Assembly (NCBI GenBank): GCA_024690825.1
Contig: JAILOK010000003.1
Coordinates: forward strand, 1 to 45,675
Direction of reading: 5' to 3'
DNA length: 45,675 nt
DNA from: Lachnospiraceae bacterium
Lineage (GTDB): Bacteria; Bacillota; Clostridia; Lachnospirales; Lachnospiraceae
Shown here: piece by piece, positions 7,220 through 14,964 of the stretch
How positions within the stretch are numbered: the stretch's first letter is position 1
How the letters are laid out: the number at the start of each line of letters is the position of its first letter
Program-made: the position numbers and the translations under genes
Notes under the pieces: generated by a model
Told to the model about the DNA's origin: nothing
The model's input: only the letters and a program-made list of their open reading frames with translations
Database searches by the model: none

Positions 7220-7773
7220 TGCGTTGCTCCTTTCTTAAGTCTCTCCAGTTCGTTTGCGCAGTTATCACACCATTCATCAAGCATCCTCTCATACATCACT
7301 CCGAAATCTATGGTGAACTTCCAGCACAGAGCTTTTAAAGGATCATCTATCTTCTTTCTGTATCTGTCACTCACCTCTCCTGTCACCTCACTGCCTCTCG
7401 GAAAAACTGTCTCTCTTTTCGCCAGTCTCCTGAAATATGCAATATTTTCATCAATATCGTATTCTCCCCTGAAAAACACCTTCATAAGCATGCCGTTTCG
7501 GATGGGGCTTACAGCCGAGTCATCATTAAGCCACTTTTTTAATTCATTGCGGCCGGACTGCGTTATTGAAAGAACATTTTTATCAGGTCTTCCTTCCTGC
7601 TCCACTTTTGTGACCGTTACCCAGCCATTCTTTTCAAGCACCTGAAGTTCCCTGTAGATCTGGCTGGTCTGCGCATGCCAGAAATGGTTCAATGAATCAC
7701 TGAAGGCCGTCTTGATCTCATATCCGGTCATGTCTCCGTAATTCAGCAGCCCCAAAATACCATGTTTTAGCAT
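7216..7773 (-). CDS. PadR family transcriptional regulator
   Basis: 185 aa from ATG 7773, with AGAGG about 10 bp upstream. Residues 1-75 form the PadR winged helix: LKHGILGLLNYGDMTGYEIK, FWHAQTSQIYRELQVLEKNGW, VEQEGRPDKNVLSITQSGRNEL; the remainder is the Vir_act_alpha_C-like dimerisation helix bundle. PadR proteins are small-molecule or phenolic-responsive repressors. Two copies of the palindrome TTCCACTTGTGGAA overlap its own promoter, which implies autorepression. It heads an operon with TraX, two flavodoxin-fold proteins and further genes. An in-frame extension to 7893 would run through the promoter and is rejected. Confidence 0.9.
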   Translation of the reverse strand: MLKHGILGLLNYGDMTGYEIKTAFSDSLNHFWHAQTSQIYRELQVLEKNGWVTVTKVEQEGRPDKNVLSITQSGRNELKKWLNDDSAVSPIRNGMLMKVFFRGEYDIDENIAYFRRLAKRETVFPRGSEVTGEVSDRYRKKIDDPLKALCWKFTIDFGVMYERMLDEWCDNCANELERLKKGATQ

Positions 7774-7799
7774 TTGAATCTTACCTCTCTGTTTATATG

Positions 7800-7851
7800 T
7801 TCCACTTGTGGAATATGCATAGAGTATAGTTCCACTTGTGGAATATGTCAA
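7800..7851 (-). promoter_or_regulatory. padR operon promoter with two identical operators
   Basis: On the minus strand: -35 TTGACA (7846-7851), 17-bp spacer, -10 TATACT (7823-7828), a near-consensus sigma-A promoter. The palindrome TTCCAC-NN-GTGGAA occurs at 7830-7843 (inside the spacer) and 7800-7813 (at or just after the start point). The copies are exactly 30 bp apart, about three helical turns, and share 19 identical bases. Binding would occlude RNA polymerase; the probable ligand-responsive repressor is the PadR product. Confidence 0.88.
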
Positions 7852-7977
7852 CAAAAAACTTTGAGGTGGCTGCCATATTCTGTTGAGTTGCAAGGAGTTG
7901 TACCACCGGATATAGTGGTAATCTATGAAAGGATTAATTACTTATTTTTCAGCTGTTTTCAGTTCCCGATAAAATTT

Positions 7978-8367
7978 TCATTCCCGCGCTGTTTCTTCAT
8001 CTTTAGATGTTGCATCCGGGTATTCCCAAAAACCGCCTTTATGAAAATTCTCATTTCCCAACGGTTTTGCTGTCAGTTTGAATATCACACACCCGTCCGG
8101 GCAAACCAGTGTCTTTGTGTATTTACTGTCACCGCCAAGATTTTCAAGATCGCCACCGCTCCGCACTGCCTCCATCAGCGGATACAGCATCATCATAGTT
8201 TTAGAACAGATTCCGTATCCTTCCTGATTTACCGGACACCCGTATGTGCAGGTATATTTATCACCGATTTCCTCACCGTTTCTACAATATCTCTCGGTAT
8301 GATCTCCATGAAGAAAGCCTGTAACCTCAACATCAAATTCATACTCTTCTTCATACCATTTCTTCAT
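7978..8367 (-). CDS. TIGR04076-type cysteine-containing small protein
   Basis: 129 aa. Start ATG 8367 has GGAGG 6 bp upstream; the ATG two codons earlier abuts the Shine-Dalgarno and is unlikely. Sequence pattern VEVTGFLHGDHTERYCRNGEEIGDKYTCTYGCPVNQEG (given in pieces) with GICSKTMMMLYPLMEAVRSGG and KTLVCPDGCVIFKLT agrees with the TIGR04076 family as I know it (GHKVGD..., GxC..A...lyP....l..GG, CPD..V.F). Function unknown; the conserved cysteines suggest metal binding or redox sensing. The start overlaps the end of the XRE/desulfoferrodoxin-like regulator by 17 bp, so the two are co-translated and may act together. Confidence 0.65.
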   Translation of the reverse strand: MKKWYEEEYEFDVEVTGFLHGDHTERYCRNGEEIGDKYTCTYGCPVNQEGYGICSKTMMMLYPLMEAVRSGGDLENLGGDSKYTKTLVCPDGCVIFKLTAKPLGNENFHKGGFWEYPDATSKDEETARE

Positions 8368-9055
8368 TGTCATCCTCCAAATCTTTGCCAAACAGCATAT
8401 CTGCCGTCTTTTCCAGCTCCCTGCGTTCCCGCGTGTCATTATATCCGCTTTCCCTGTCATCAATTCCTTTTACCGGATCGATTGAAAACAGTCCGTCGCG
8501 ATTGCAGAAAAAGAAGATCCTTCTGACTCCCCTGATCTTAAAACGTGCTTCGGCACTTCCTTCCGGATATAGTTTCACCATTTGCATATCATCGGATGAA
8601 GCCGCAGCCATAAACGAAATGTAATGCTCCTTTGTCATGCTGTGATCGATCCGCACATAATACTCATCCTCCACACGCTCGATAAAAGCCATATGCCGCT
8701 CATCTGTCGCTTCTGCCTCTAAGGGCACAAGCTGTATGCCGTGACAATGAATTGCCGCCTCCCCCATGCTGTGTATCACATTCCCGCAGACCGGACAGAC
8801 ATAAAATTTTGACCGCAGCATATTTGCGGATACGTTCGCATTATGAATGGTATTGCCCGATATCAGTTCCGTAACCGAGATCCTGAACGCCTCCGCAATC
8901 GGCTCCAAAAGAGTGATGTCCGGAAGTCCTCTTGAATTCTCCCATTTTGACACACTTTTATCACTCACTCCCAGTTTTTCAGCCAGCTGAAGCTGTGTCA
9001 TCCTGTTCTTTTCCCGCAGTTCTTTTATAACTGCTCCCGTAACATATTGATTCAT
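8351..9055 (-). CDS. XRE-family regulator fused to a desulfoferrodoxin-like iron domain
   Basis: 234 aa from ATG 9055 (GAGGTGAT upstream). Residues 5-62 are an XRE HTH (IKELREKNRMTQLQLAEKLG, SDKSVSKWENSRGLPDI). Residues 85-195 resemble desulfoferrodoxin: CPVCGN (C87, C90) with HCHG (C104) recall the N-terminal Fe site, and ERHMAFIE...IDHSMTKEHYISFM supplies H121, H138 and H144, which match three histidines of the superoxide-reductase Fe centre. The fourth region, normally C-N-x-H-G-L-W, reads CNRDGLF (C184, D187), so the last His is Asp. Inference: an iron-dependent redox or oxygen sensor controlling itself and the TIGR04076 gene. A palindrome at 9097-9113 is a likely operator. Confidence 0.82.
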   Translation of the reverse strand: MNQYVTGAVIKELREKNRMTQLQLAEKLGVSDKSVSKWENSRGLPDITLLEPIAEAFRISVTELISGNTIHNANVSANMLRSKFYVCPVCGNVIHSMGEAAIHCHGIQLVPLEAEATDERHMAFIERVEDEYYVRIDHSMTKEHYISFMAAASSDDMQMVKLYPEGSAEARFKIRGVRRIFFFCNRDGLFSIDPVKGIDDRESGYNDTRERRELEKTADMLFGKDLEDDNEEMV

Positions 9056-9090
9056 ATTCGTGATCACCTCTTTCCATAAGTATTGCACAG

Positions 9091-9113
9091 ATTGTAATTC
9101 AGATTTTCTGAAT
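9091..9113 (-). promoter_or_regulatory. Palindromic operator and possible -10 for the XRE/desulfoferrodoxin-like gene
   Basis: ATTCAGA-TTT-TCTGAAT (9097-9113) has perfect 7-bp arms and directly abuts a TACAAT -10 candidate (9091-9096) read on the minus strand. The palindrome fills precisely the 17-bp spacer, but the bases at the expected -35 do not resemble TTGACA, so the promoter may need activation or be weak. Confidence 0.5.
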
Positions 9114-9194
9114 ATGGTACCTACGGAAAGTAGAGAGTTATCATTTTTGGTTTTGGGATTTTTCGAGAGATTTGTCTGTCGATCTTCGATCGCT

Positions 9195-10805
9195 TTACTT
9201 TACGGATTCCTGATGAGCCTTCAGTTCCCTCTTGTTCTCATACATCAGGTGATCTGCGCGGTCAAAGATATCAGATACATTCATGTCATCTCCCGGCTGA
9301 TACTCAGCCATACCGACAGCGATAACAGGACCTTCTTTCTTTTCAAGATTCGACATTACCTTACTTTGAAGTTTATCCATTAGAATCCGTCTTGAAGTAA
9401 AATCCGTACCGCTCAAAAAGATCGCAAACTCATCCCCTCCGATCCTGAATACCGGACTGTGGTCAAACACATCGCAGAGAAGTTTTGCACATGATATGAT
9501 ATATTCATCACCGGCCTTGTGGCCTTTTGAATCATTTATCAACTTCAGATCGTTGAGATCGCAGACAGCTATGGCAAAGGGCAGATAATCCACACCCTTT
9601 TCGATATTTCCCTGCACTGACTGCTCAAGTTCCGTAAATGCAGTCTTGTTCCGTGTTCCCGTAAGCTCGTCGCGCCTTGCCAGCTCCTTTTCCGTATTAA
9701 GAGCCTTCAGATGTTCCTTTTCCTTCCTGACTTCCTCGTCGATATTCTCTATACAGATGATGAAATGACTGCCGTCACTCGCCTTTCTGGCTATCAGTCT
9801 GGTATGCTTGGATTTTTCGTGGACAACGAGCCTGTATTCTATGCTGAAGCGTTTCCTGCCTTCAAGTGCAGTGAGCAGATAATCTCTGTTTATGACAGCA
9901 AGCATCCTGTCCCTGTCCTTTGGATGAATGATGCTTGATATATTTTTTACGGCTTCACCGAAAAAGTCGTCGCCGGATTGATTGACTTTCAGTTCACCAT
10001 ATATATTATTCGAAGTAAATCCCACATATGATGCTGTCACAGTATCCACATAATATATGACATCATAGTTCAGCGCGAGGCTTTCCGCTATCTGCGTGAA
10101 TGTGATCTGATGCTTCTGTTTCTTTATTATCTTTTCCTGCTCCTTTTTCTCATCCTCTTCAACAAAAACATGGACCAGGCAGTTTGCGATAAAACAGCCT
10201 ATCGTATAAAAAGGAACAAACGCATTGAAAGTCTGAAGAACAATGAGCAAAGCCATCACTCCACCTGAAAGACAGACTGCAGCGTAATGAATGCTGTCTC
10301 TTCCGGTGGATCTGATCGAAACAAAAAGGGAATAAACCGTTATAAGGATAAACAGCAGAAACTGGGCAGCCAGGAGAATATATCTTCCCGACTCGGGAAT
10401 ATACTCTGTATCCTCTGTGATGGTGAATATGACGGGATAGAAAAAATTGATGATGAGATGAAGGATCACAAAACCAAAGATACCCCACCCGGCAGCCATA
10501 AAACTCTTTGCCTTGACGCCTTGCTTGTCAAGAAAAGCCACCACATATCTGGTCCATAATAAGACCGACAGGGCCATCGTTCCAAAAAACAGCACAGTAT
10601 CCGCGTAGAGAAGAACCCGTATCTTTAATTCCTCCAGAAAACCCCAGATAATATCAGCAATATAAAAGACCAGTATCGAATTCAGAAACTGGCTGTAGCG
10701 AAAATGCGGTCCCTGTTTGGGCTGTTTTCTGCCGTTTTTCAGTATGTCATAATTTAATATCAGGTGATGGATCACCGCAAGTATTCCAAAACTTGCGTAG
10801 AACAT
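9195..10805 (-). CDS. Multispanning membrane PAS-GGDEF diguanylate cyclase
   Basis: 536 aa. Residues 1-220 contain about seven hydrophobic helices ending in a charged EEDEKKEQEKIIKKQKHQ linker. Residues about 225-345 look like a PAS domain (YDVIYYVDTVTASYVGFTSN ... FSIEYRLVVHEKSKHTRLIAR). Residues about 375-530 are GGDEF: RDELTGTRNKTAFTE, AVCDLNDLKLINDSKGHKAGD, and RIGGDEF at about 454-460 with an intact signature, so it should make cyclic di-GMP from two GTP. The RxxD inhibitory site nine residues before GGDEF is absent (FDHS). GGAGG lies 11 bp before the ATG. It is separated from the sugar permease by a strong terminator. What the 7TM module senses is unknown. Confidence 0.87.
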   Translation of the reverse strand: MFYASFGILAVIHHLILNYDILKNGRKQPKQGPHFRYSQFLNSILVFYIADIIWGFLEELKIRVLLYADTVLFFGTMALSVLLWTRYVVAFLDKQGVKAKSFMAAGWGIFGFVILHLIINFFYPVIFTITEDTEYIPESGRYILLAAQFLLFILITVYSLFVSIRSTGRDSIHYAAVCLSGGVMALLIVLQTFNAFVPFYTIGCFIANCLVHVFVEEDEKKEQEKIIKKQKHQITFTQIAESLALNYDVIYYVDTVTASYVGFTSNNIYGELKVNQSGDDFFGEAVKNISSIIHPKDRDRMLAVINRDYLLTALEGRKRFSIEYRLVVHEKSKHTRLIARKASDGSHFIICIENIDEEVRKEKEHLKALNTEKELARRDELTGTRNKTAFTELEQSVQGNIEKGVDYLPFAIAVCDLNDLKLINDSKGHKAGDEYIISCAKLLCDVFDHSPVFRIGGDEFAIFLSGTDFTSRRILMDKLQSKVMSNLEKKEGPVIAVGMAEYQPGDDMNVSDIFDRADHLMYENKRELKAHQESVK

Positions 10806-10827
10806 ATTCTACAGGTCCTCCATTGGT

Positions 10828-10855
10828 AAAAAAAGGGGCATCCAACGGATGCCCC
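10828..10855 (-). terminator. Intrinsic terminator after the sugar ABC operon
   Basis: Minus strand GGGGCATCC-GTT-GGATGCCCC followed by seven T. Perfect 9-bp stem beginning 20 bases after the permease stop codon. Confidence 0.93.
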
Positions 10856-10874
10856 AATATTATAGCTTATTTTA

Positions 10875-12053
10875 TCAGGCTTTTCCTGTCTTCTTTTCTG
10901 CAAGGATATCAAATACAACAGCTGCAAGAAGGACCACGCCCTTTACTATCCTCTGCCAGTCTGCGTTGACGCCCATGAGAGACATTCCGAGGTTGATGAC
11001 GCCTATGAGAGTTGCTCCGATGACCATACCGAAAATGTTACCTGCTCCACCGTATGCGGAAACGCCGCCGACCACGCAGGCTGCGATGGCGTCCATCTCA
11101 TAGTAGTTTCCTGCCTGTGAATTGGCTGCCTGGAACCTTGCGGTTACTATGAATGATGTTATGGCTGTCAAAACCGCCATATTAAGGTAAGCAATAAACA
11201 TTATCTTCCTTGTGTCCACACCCGAAAGCCTTGTCGCCTCGGCATTACCTCCGATGGTATAGAAATATCTGCCGGCTGTCGTACTGGATGTTATGAAGTT
11301 ATATATGAGCACTATGACTGCAACCCAGATGAGAACTGTAGGTATACCGCCTGCCAGAGCAAGCTTGTAAGCAAAGAGCATGATGGCTGCACAGGCAAGT
11401 ATGGATTTGATGAGAACCATTGTCATACTTTCGGCTTCATAACCTTTCTTTACCTTGTTTGCCCTTCCCATGAATGAGATCACTACTACTGCAATGCAGG
11501 CTATGATTCCGACTATCAGACATACCATGTTCATCTGTCCGACCTTGGTGGCAAAGATCTTGCCGGAGAAGATCACAAGATAACCCTTCTGTGCTGCAAG
11601 TGAGATACTTCCTGTCGTGCTGTTTGCGGAAAGAAGTGCTGTACCCCAGCCTCTGAATGCCAGATATCCGGCAAGAGTAGCGATCCACGGAGGGATATTC
11701 ACATACGCGATAAGGAATCCAAGGATGGATCCGTATACAACGCCTACCAGAAGCATAACCAGAATGGATACTCCCGGATTCAGATGTTTAACCTGCATCA
11801 GTATGCCTCCGATAGAACCCAGGAAACACACAAACGATCCGCAGGAAAGATCGATATTACCACCTGTCAGCATACACATCAGCATACCGGTTGCAAGAAC
11901 AAATACGTATGCGTTCTGTGTAATAAGAGCGTTAAAGTTCATAGCCTGGAACATCTGACCGCCTGTCATCAGTGTAAAGAAGGCAAATATCAGGACAAGG
12001 GCTATAAGCATTGCATTTTTCTTTAATATATTCGTGAAACTTTTGTTTGCCAT
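10875..12053 (-). CDS. Sugar ABC transporter permease, second of a tandem pair (MglC/MmsB type)
   Basis: 392 aa from ATG 12053 (AGGAGGAGTC directly upstream). About ten hydrophobic segments. Family signatures of ribose/galactose/multiple-monosaccharide permeases are visible: TQNAYVFVLATGMLMCMLTG, GNIDLSCGSFVCF, IPPWIATLAGYLAFRG, GRYFYTIGGNAEATRLSGVD and AACVVGGVSAYGGAGNIFG. It closely parallels the preceding permease along its length, so the two arose by duplication. Typical ChvE-MmsA-MmsB systems have one permease forming a homodimer; a heterodimer or two alternative transporters is possible here. Gap to the upstream permease is 16 bp; it is the last gene before the terminator. Confidence 0.9.
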   Translation of the reverse strand: MANKSFTNILKKNAMLIALVLIFAFFTLMTGGQMFQAMNFNALITQNAYVFVLATGMLMCMLTGGNIDLSCGSFVCFLGSIGGILMQVKHLNPGVSILVMLLVGVVYGSILGFLIAYVNIPPWIATLAGYLAFRGWGTALLSANSTTGSISLAAQKGYLVIFSGKIFATKVGQMNMVCLIVGIIACIAVVVISFMGRANKVKKGYEAESMTMVLIKSILACAAIMLFAYKLALAGGIPTVLIWVAVIVLIYNFITSSTTAGRYFYTIGGNAEATRLSGVDTRKIMFIAYLNMAVLTAITSFIVTARFQAANSQAGNYYEMDAIAACVVGGVSAYGGAGNIFGMVIGATLIGVINLGMSLMGVNADWQRIVKGVVLLAAVVFDILAEKKTGKA

Positions 12054-12069
12054 GACTCCTCCTCCCTTC

Positions 12070-13236
12070 TCAACTCTTCTTCTTGTTTGACAAAACGTCA
12101 AAGACGATGGCTACAAGTACAACCAGACCTTTTACAACCTTCTGGTAGTTTGCTTCCACACCAACGATACTCATACCCATGTTGATGACACCCATGAGGA
12201 GAGCACCGATGACTATACCAAATACATTTCCTTCTCCGCCGTATGCCGAAGCTCCTCCGATGAAGCAGGCTGCGATGGCGTCCATCTCATAGCCCTGACC
12301 AAAGGTGGGCTCTGCGTGTGTAGCTCTCGCTACAGTAAGTATACCTGCGAGACCAGCCATGAGACCCATGTTCACATATGCAAAGAAATATACTTTTCTG
12401 GAATCAATACCGGAAAGGTTTGTTGCTTTTTCATTTCCGCCGACTGCATACAGATAACGTCCCATTGTGGTATTTGAAGTGATGTATGCATAACTCAAAA
12501 GGACGATCCCTATCAATATGAGGACGGTAGGTATTCCCTTGTACTGGGAAAGTTTGAAGAACACCCAGATGACCACGATACTGATGATCACGGTCTTCAG
12601 AAGATCACCTGCCAGAGGTCCGACGCTGTAGCCGGCCTTCTTTGCTCCGATCCTTCTTTTGAATACCATGGCCACATATATCACGACCAGAACTATACCT
12701 GCAAGGAAGCAGGTCAGGTTAAATGCTCCGTTTCCGAAAAGATCAGGAATGTAGCAGTCCGCTCCGCCTCCGAAGAGATACAGGAATCCGGTATTATTGA
12801 TACCTACTGCATAACCCTGCAGGACGACATTTGAAAGTCCCCTGAAGGCATACATTCCGGCAAGTGTTGCGATAAAGGGCGGGACCTTCACATAGGCGAT
12901 CCAGAATCCCTGCCATGCTCCGACAAGAATTCCTCCTATGAGCATAACAATGACTGCAACGATCGCAGGGATGTTTTTGCTCATCAGGACAGCTCCGATA
13001 CCTCCCACGAAACACACGACCGAACCAACGGCAAGGTCGATATTACCTCCGGTCAGGATACACAGAAGCATACCTGCAGCAAGCACGAACACATATGCGT
13101 TCTGCGAGATCAGGTTGTTGATGTTCTGCGGAAGCAGCATCTTTCCGCCGGTTGTTATCTGGAAAAAGATGATGACTGCTATGAGGGCCAATACCATCGT
13201 ATATTTTTTAAGAATTTCTTTAATATTTATACTCAT
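12070..13236 (-). CDS. Sugar ABC transporter permease, first of a tandem pair (MglC/MmsB type)
   Basis: 388 aa. ATG 13236 is preceded by GGAAGGGGTGA, better than the GTG at 13245, which lies inside the ATPase gene. Signatures: ISQNAYVFVLAAGMLLCILTG, GNIDLAVGSVVCFVGGIGA, VPPFIATLAGMYAFRG, GRYLYAVGGNEKATNLSGID, AACFIGGASAYGGEGNVFG. Cytoplasmic-membrane channel subunit of the sugar importer, working with the ATPase encoded immediately upstream (the start follows its stop codon after one base). It differs from its paralogue mainly between residues 150 and 215, the region around periplasmic loops that could face different receptors. Confidence 0.92.
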   Translation of the reverse strand: MSINIKEILKKYTMVLALIAVIIFFQITTGGKMLLPQNINNLISQNAYVFVLAAGMLLCILTGGNIDLAVGSVVCFVGGIGAVLMSKNIPAIVAVIVMLIGGILVGAWQGFWIAYVKVPPFIATLAGMYAFRGLSNVVLQGYAVGINNTGFLYLFGGGADCYIPDLFGNGAFNLTCFLAGIVLVVIYVAMVFKRRIGAKKAGYSVGPLAGDLLKTVIISIVVIWVFFKLSQYKGIPTVLILIGIVLLSYAYITSNTTMGRYLYAVGGNEKATNLSGIDSRKVYFFAYVNMGLMAGLAGILTVARATHAEPTFGQGYEMDAIAACFIGGASAYGGEGNVFGIVIGALLMGVINMGMSIVGVEANYQKVVKGLVVLVAIVFDVLSNKKKS

Positions 13237-13237
13237 G

Positions 13238-14776
13238 TCATTCACCCCTTCCCGATTGTAATATGCTGGACATTATCAGCTCCTGGGTCGCTCCTTCGGC
13301 AGGCATCTCACCAACGAATTTTCCTTCGTTCATGATATAGATCCTGTCGCTCATGCCGATGACCTCAGGAAGTTCCGAGGATATCATGACAACCGATTTT
13401 CCGGCTCTGACGAGGTCGTTTATGATGCAGTAGATCTCATACTTGGCACCTACGTCGATACCTCTGGTCGGCTCGTCGAGGATCAGTATATCGGGATCAG
13501 TGAACATCCATTTGGAAAGGAGCACCTTCTGCTGGTTTCCTCCGGAAAGATTTCCGACATGCTGCTCAACGGTCGGAGTCTTGGTGTTGAGTTTTTTCTG
13601 ATACTCAACAGCCACCTGATATTCCTTATCCTTGTCTATGATGCCGTTATTGCTGACACCCTTCATATTTGCAAGGGAATTGTTTACCTTGATGGAGTTT
13701 GACAGAACAAGGCCGTTACCCTTTCTGTCCTCGGTAACATAGGCAAGCTTCGCTTCGATGGCGGCTCTGGAATCCTTGAGAGAAACCTCCTTGCCGTTGA
13801 TCTTGAGCGTGCCGGATATACCCGTACCATAGGATTTTCCAAAAATGCTCATCGCAAGCTCGGTACGTCCCGCGCCCATCAGACCGTAGATACCAACCAC
13901 TTCTCCCTTTCTCACATTGAGGCTGACATTGTCAACGACCTTGCGCTCACTGTAAACAGGGTGATAAACAGTCCAGTCCTTTACTTCCATATTTATATCG
14001 CCAAGCTCGATCTTTTCCCTCTTCGGGAAACGGTTTGTAAGCTCACGACCAACCATGCCGCGGATGATACGGTCTTCATCTATCTGCATGTTGTGGCAGT
14101 CGAGTGTCTCAACCGTGGATCCGTCTCGTATGACAGTGATCTTGTCTGCCACGTAAACGACCTCGTTGAGCTTGTGGCTTATTATTATCATCGTCATGCC
14201 CTGCTTCTTGAACTCGAGCATCAGATCGAGCAGTGCTCTGGAGTCCGTTTCATTCAGGGACGATGTGGGCTCGTCAAGGATCAGAAGCTTGGCATGTTTT
14301 GCCAGAGCCTTTGCGATCTCCACGAGCTGCTGCTTACCTGTTCCGATATCCTTGATCAGAACTCTTGAAGACTCGGAAAGTCCGACCATCTTCAGATATT
14401 TATCCGCCTCTCCATAGGTCTCATTCCAGTTGATGGCGTTCTTTTTTCCTCTTTCATTACCGAGGAACATGTTCTCGCCTATGGACATCTGAGGCACCAA
14501 AGCAAGTTCCTGATGGATGATAACGATTCCCTTATGTTCGGAATCCTTGATATTCTGGAACTTGCAAAGTTCTCCATTATATACAATATCGCCCTCATAG
14601 GTTCCGAACGGGTAGATACCGGAAAGTACGTTCATCAGTGTGGACTTTCCTGCTCCGTTCTCACCGACCAGGGCGTGGATCTCACCTTCCTCAACGGAAA
14701 GGTTCACATTGTCCAGGGCCTTGACGCCCGGGAAGATCTTTGTGATATGATCCATTTTCAGCAATTCTTTTGCCAA
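13238..14776 (-). CDS. Sugar ABC transporter ATP-binding protein (MglA/MmsA type)
   Basis: 512 aa if started at TTG 14776, which has AGGAGG 8 bp upstream; the in-frame ATG at 14806 lacks one. Two fused nucleotide-binding halves as in all MglA/RbsA/XylG proteins. First half: Walker [10 protein letters not shown] (residues 38-46), Walker [14 protein letters not shown], degenerate signature [15 protein letters not shown]. Second half: degenerate Walker [11 protein letters not shown], signature [15 protein letters not shown], Walker [14 protein letters not shown]. Powers the two permeases encoded directly behind it. Length and motif pattern fit the multiple-monosaccharide (glucose/galactose/xylose/arabinose) subgroup, but the sugar cannot be decided from sequence alone. 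Confidence 0.93.
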   Translation of the reverse strand: MAKELLKMDHITKIFPGVKALDNVNLSVEEGEIHALVGENGAGKSTLMNVLSGIYPFGTYEGDIVYNGELCKFQNIKDSEHKGIVIIHQELALVPQMSIGENMFLGNERGKKNAINWNETYGEADKYLKMVGLSESSRVLIKDIGTGKQQLVEIAKALAKHAKLLILDEPTSSLNETDSRALLDLMLEFKKQGMTMIIISHKLNEVVYVADKITVIRDGSTVETLDCHNMQIDEDRIIRGMVGRELTNRFPKREKIELGDINMEVKDWTVYHPVYSERKVVDNVSLNVRKGEVVGIYGLMGAGRTELAMSIFGKSYGTGISGTLKINGKEVSLKDSRAAIEAKLAYVTEDRKGNGLVLSNSIKVNNSLANMKGVSNNGIIDKDKEYQVAVEYQKKLNTKTPTVEQHVGNLSGGNQQKVLLSKWMFTDPDILILDEPTRGIDVGAKYEIYCIINDLVRAGKSVVMISSELPEVIGMSDRIYIMNEGKFVGEMPAEGATQELIMSSILQSGRGE

Positions 14777-14821
14777 AGCTGCTCCCTCCTCTCTTGATAC
14801 CTTCATATTTTGATGAGCTTT

Positions 14822-14851
14822 AGGTTGTGTTTATCAACCTCTACAAGTATA
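14822..14851 (-). promoter_or_regulatory. Possible internal promoter/operator before the ABC ATPase
   Basis: Minus-strand TATACT (14846-14851) could be a -10 hexamer but its -35 is poor. Directly downstream lies the perfect palindrome AGGTTG-N7-CAACCT (14822-14840), which would cover the start point. It could let the ATPase and permeases be expressed independently of the receptor gene. Confidence 0.4.
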
Positions 14852-14897
14852 ACACGGATCTGCTTCTATTTGTATACTCCTGCCGGCTTTTTCACAG

Positions 14898-14925
14898 AAA
14901 AAATGGGGCGGGCACTGCCCGCCCC
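14898..14925 (-). terminator. Terminator/attenuator between sugar receptor and ATPase genes
   Basis: Minus strand GGGGCGGGC-AGT-GCCCGCCCC, one A, then six T. Perfect 9-bp GC-rich stem 40 bases after the receptor stop. Partial read-through would give the usual excess of binding protein over membrane components. Confidence 0.9.
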
Positions 14926-14964
14926 AAATCTTTTTGATTAGCTAAAATTTGAGAGTCGTCTCAA

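Noticed and set aside
7894-7977. ACCAC/GTGGT hairpin as a terminator after the TIGR04076 gene.
   Set aside because: Five-base arms and no T-run; nothing else is seen in this short gap.
7774-8526. Plus-strand open frame of 250 codons.
   Set aside because: It runs through the padR promoter and antisense to two well-supported minus-strand genes, with no family resemblance.
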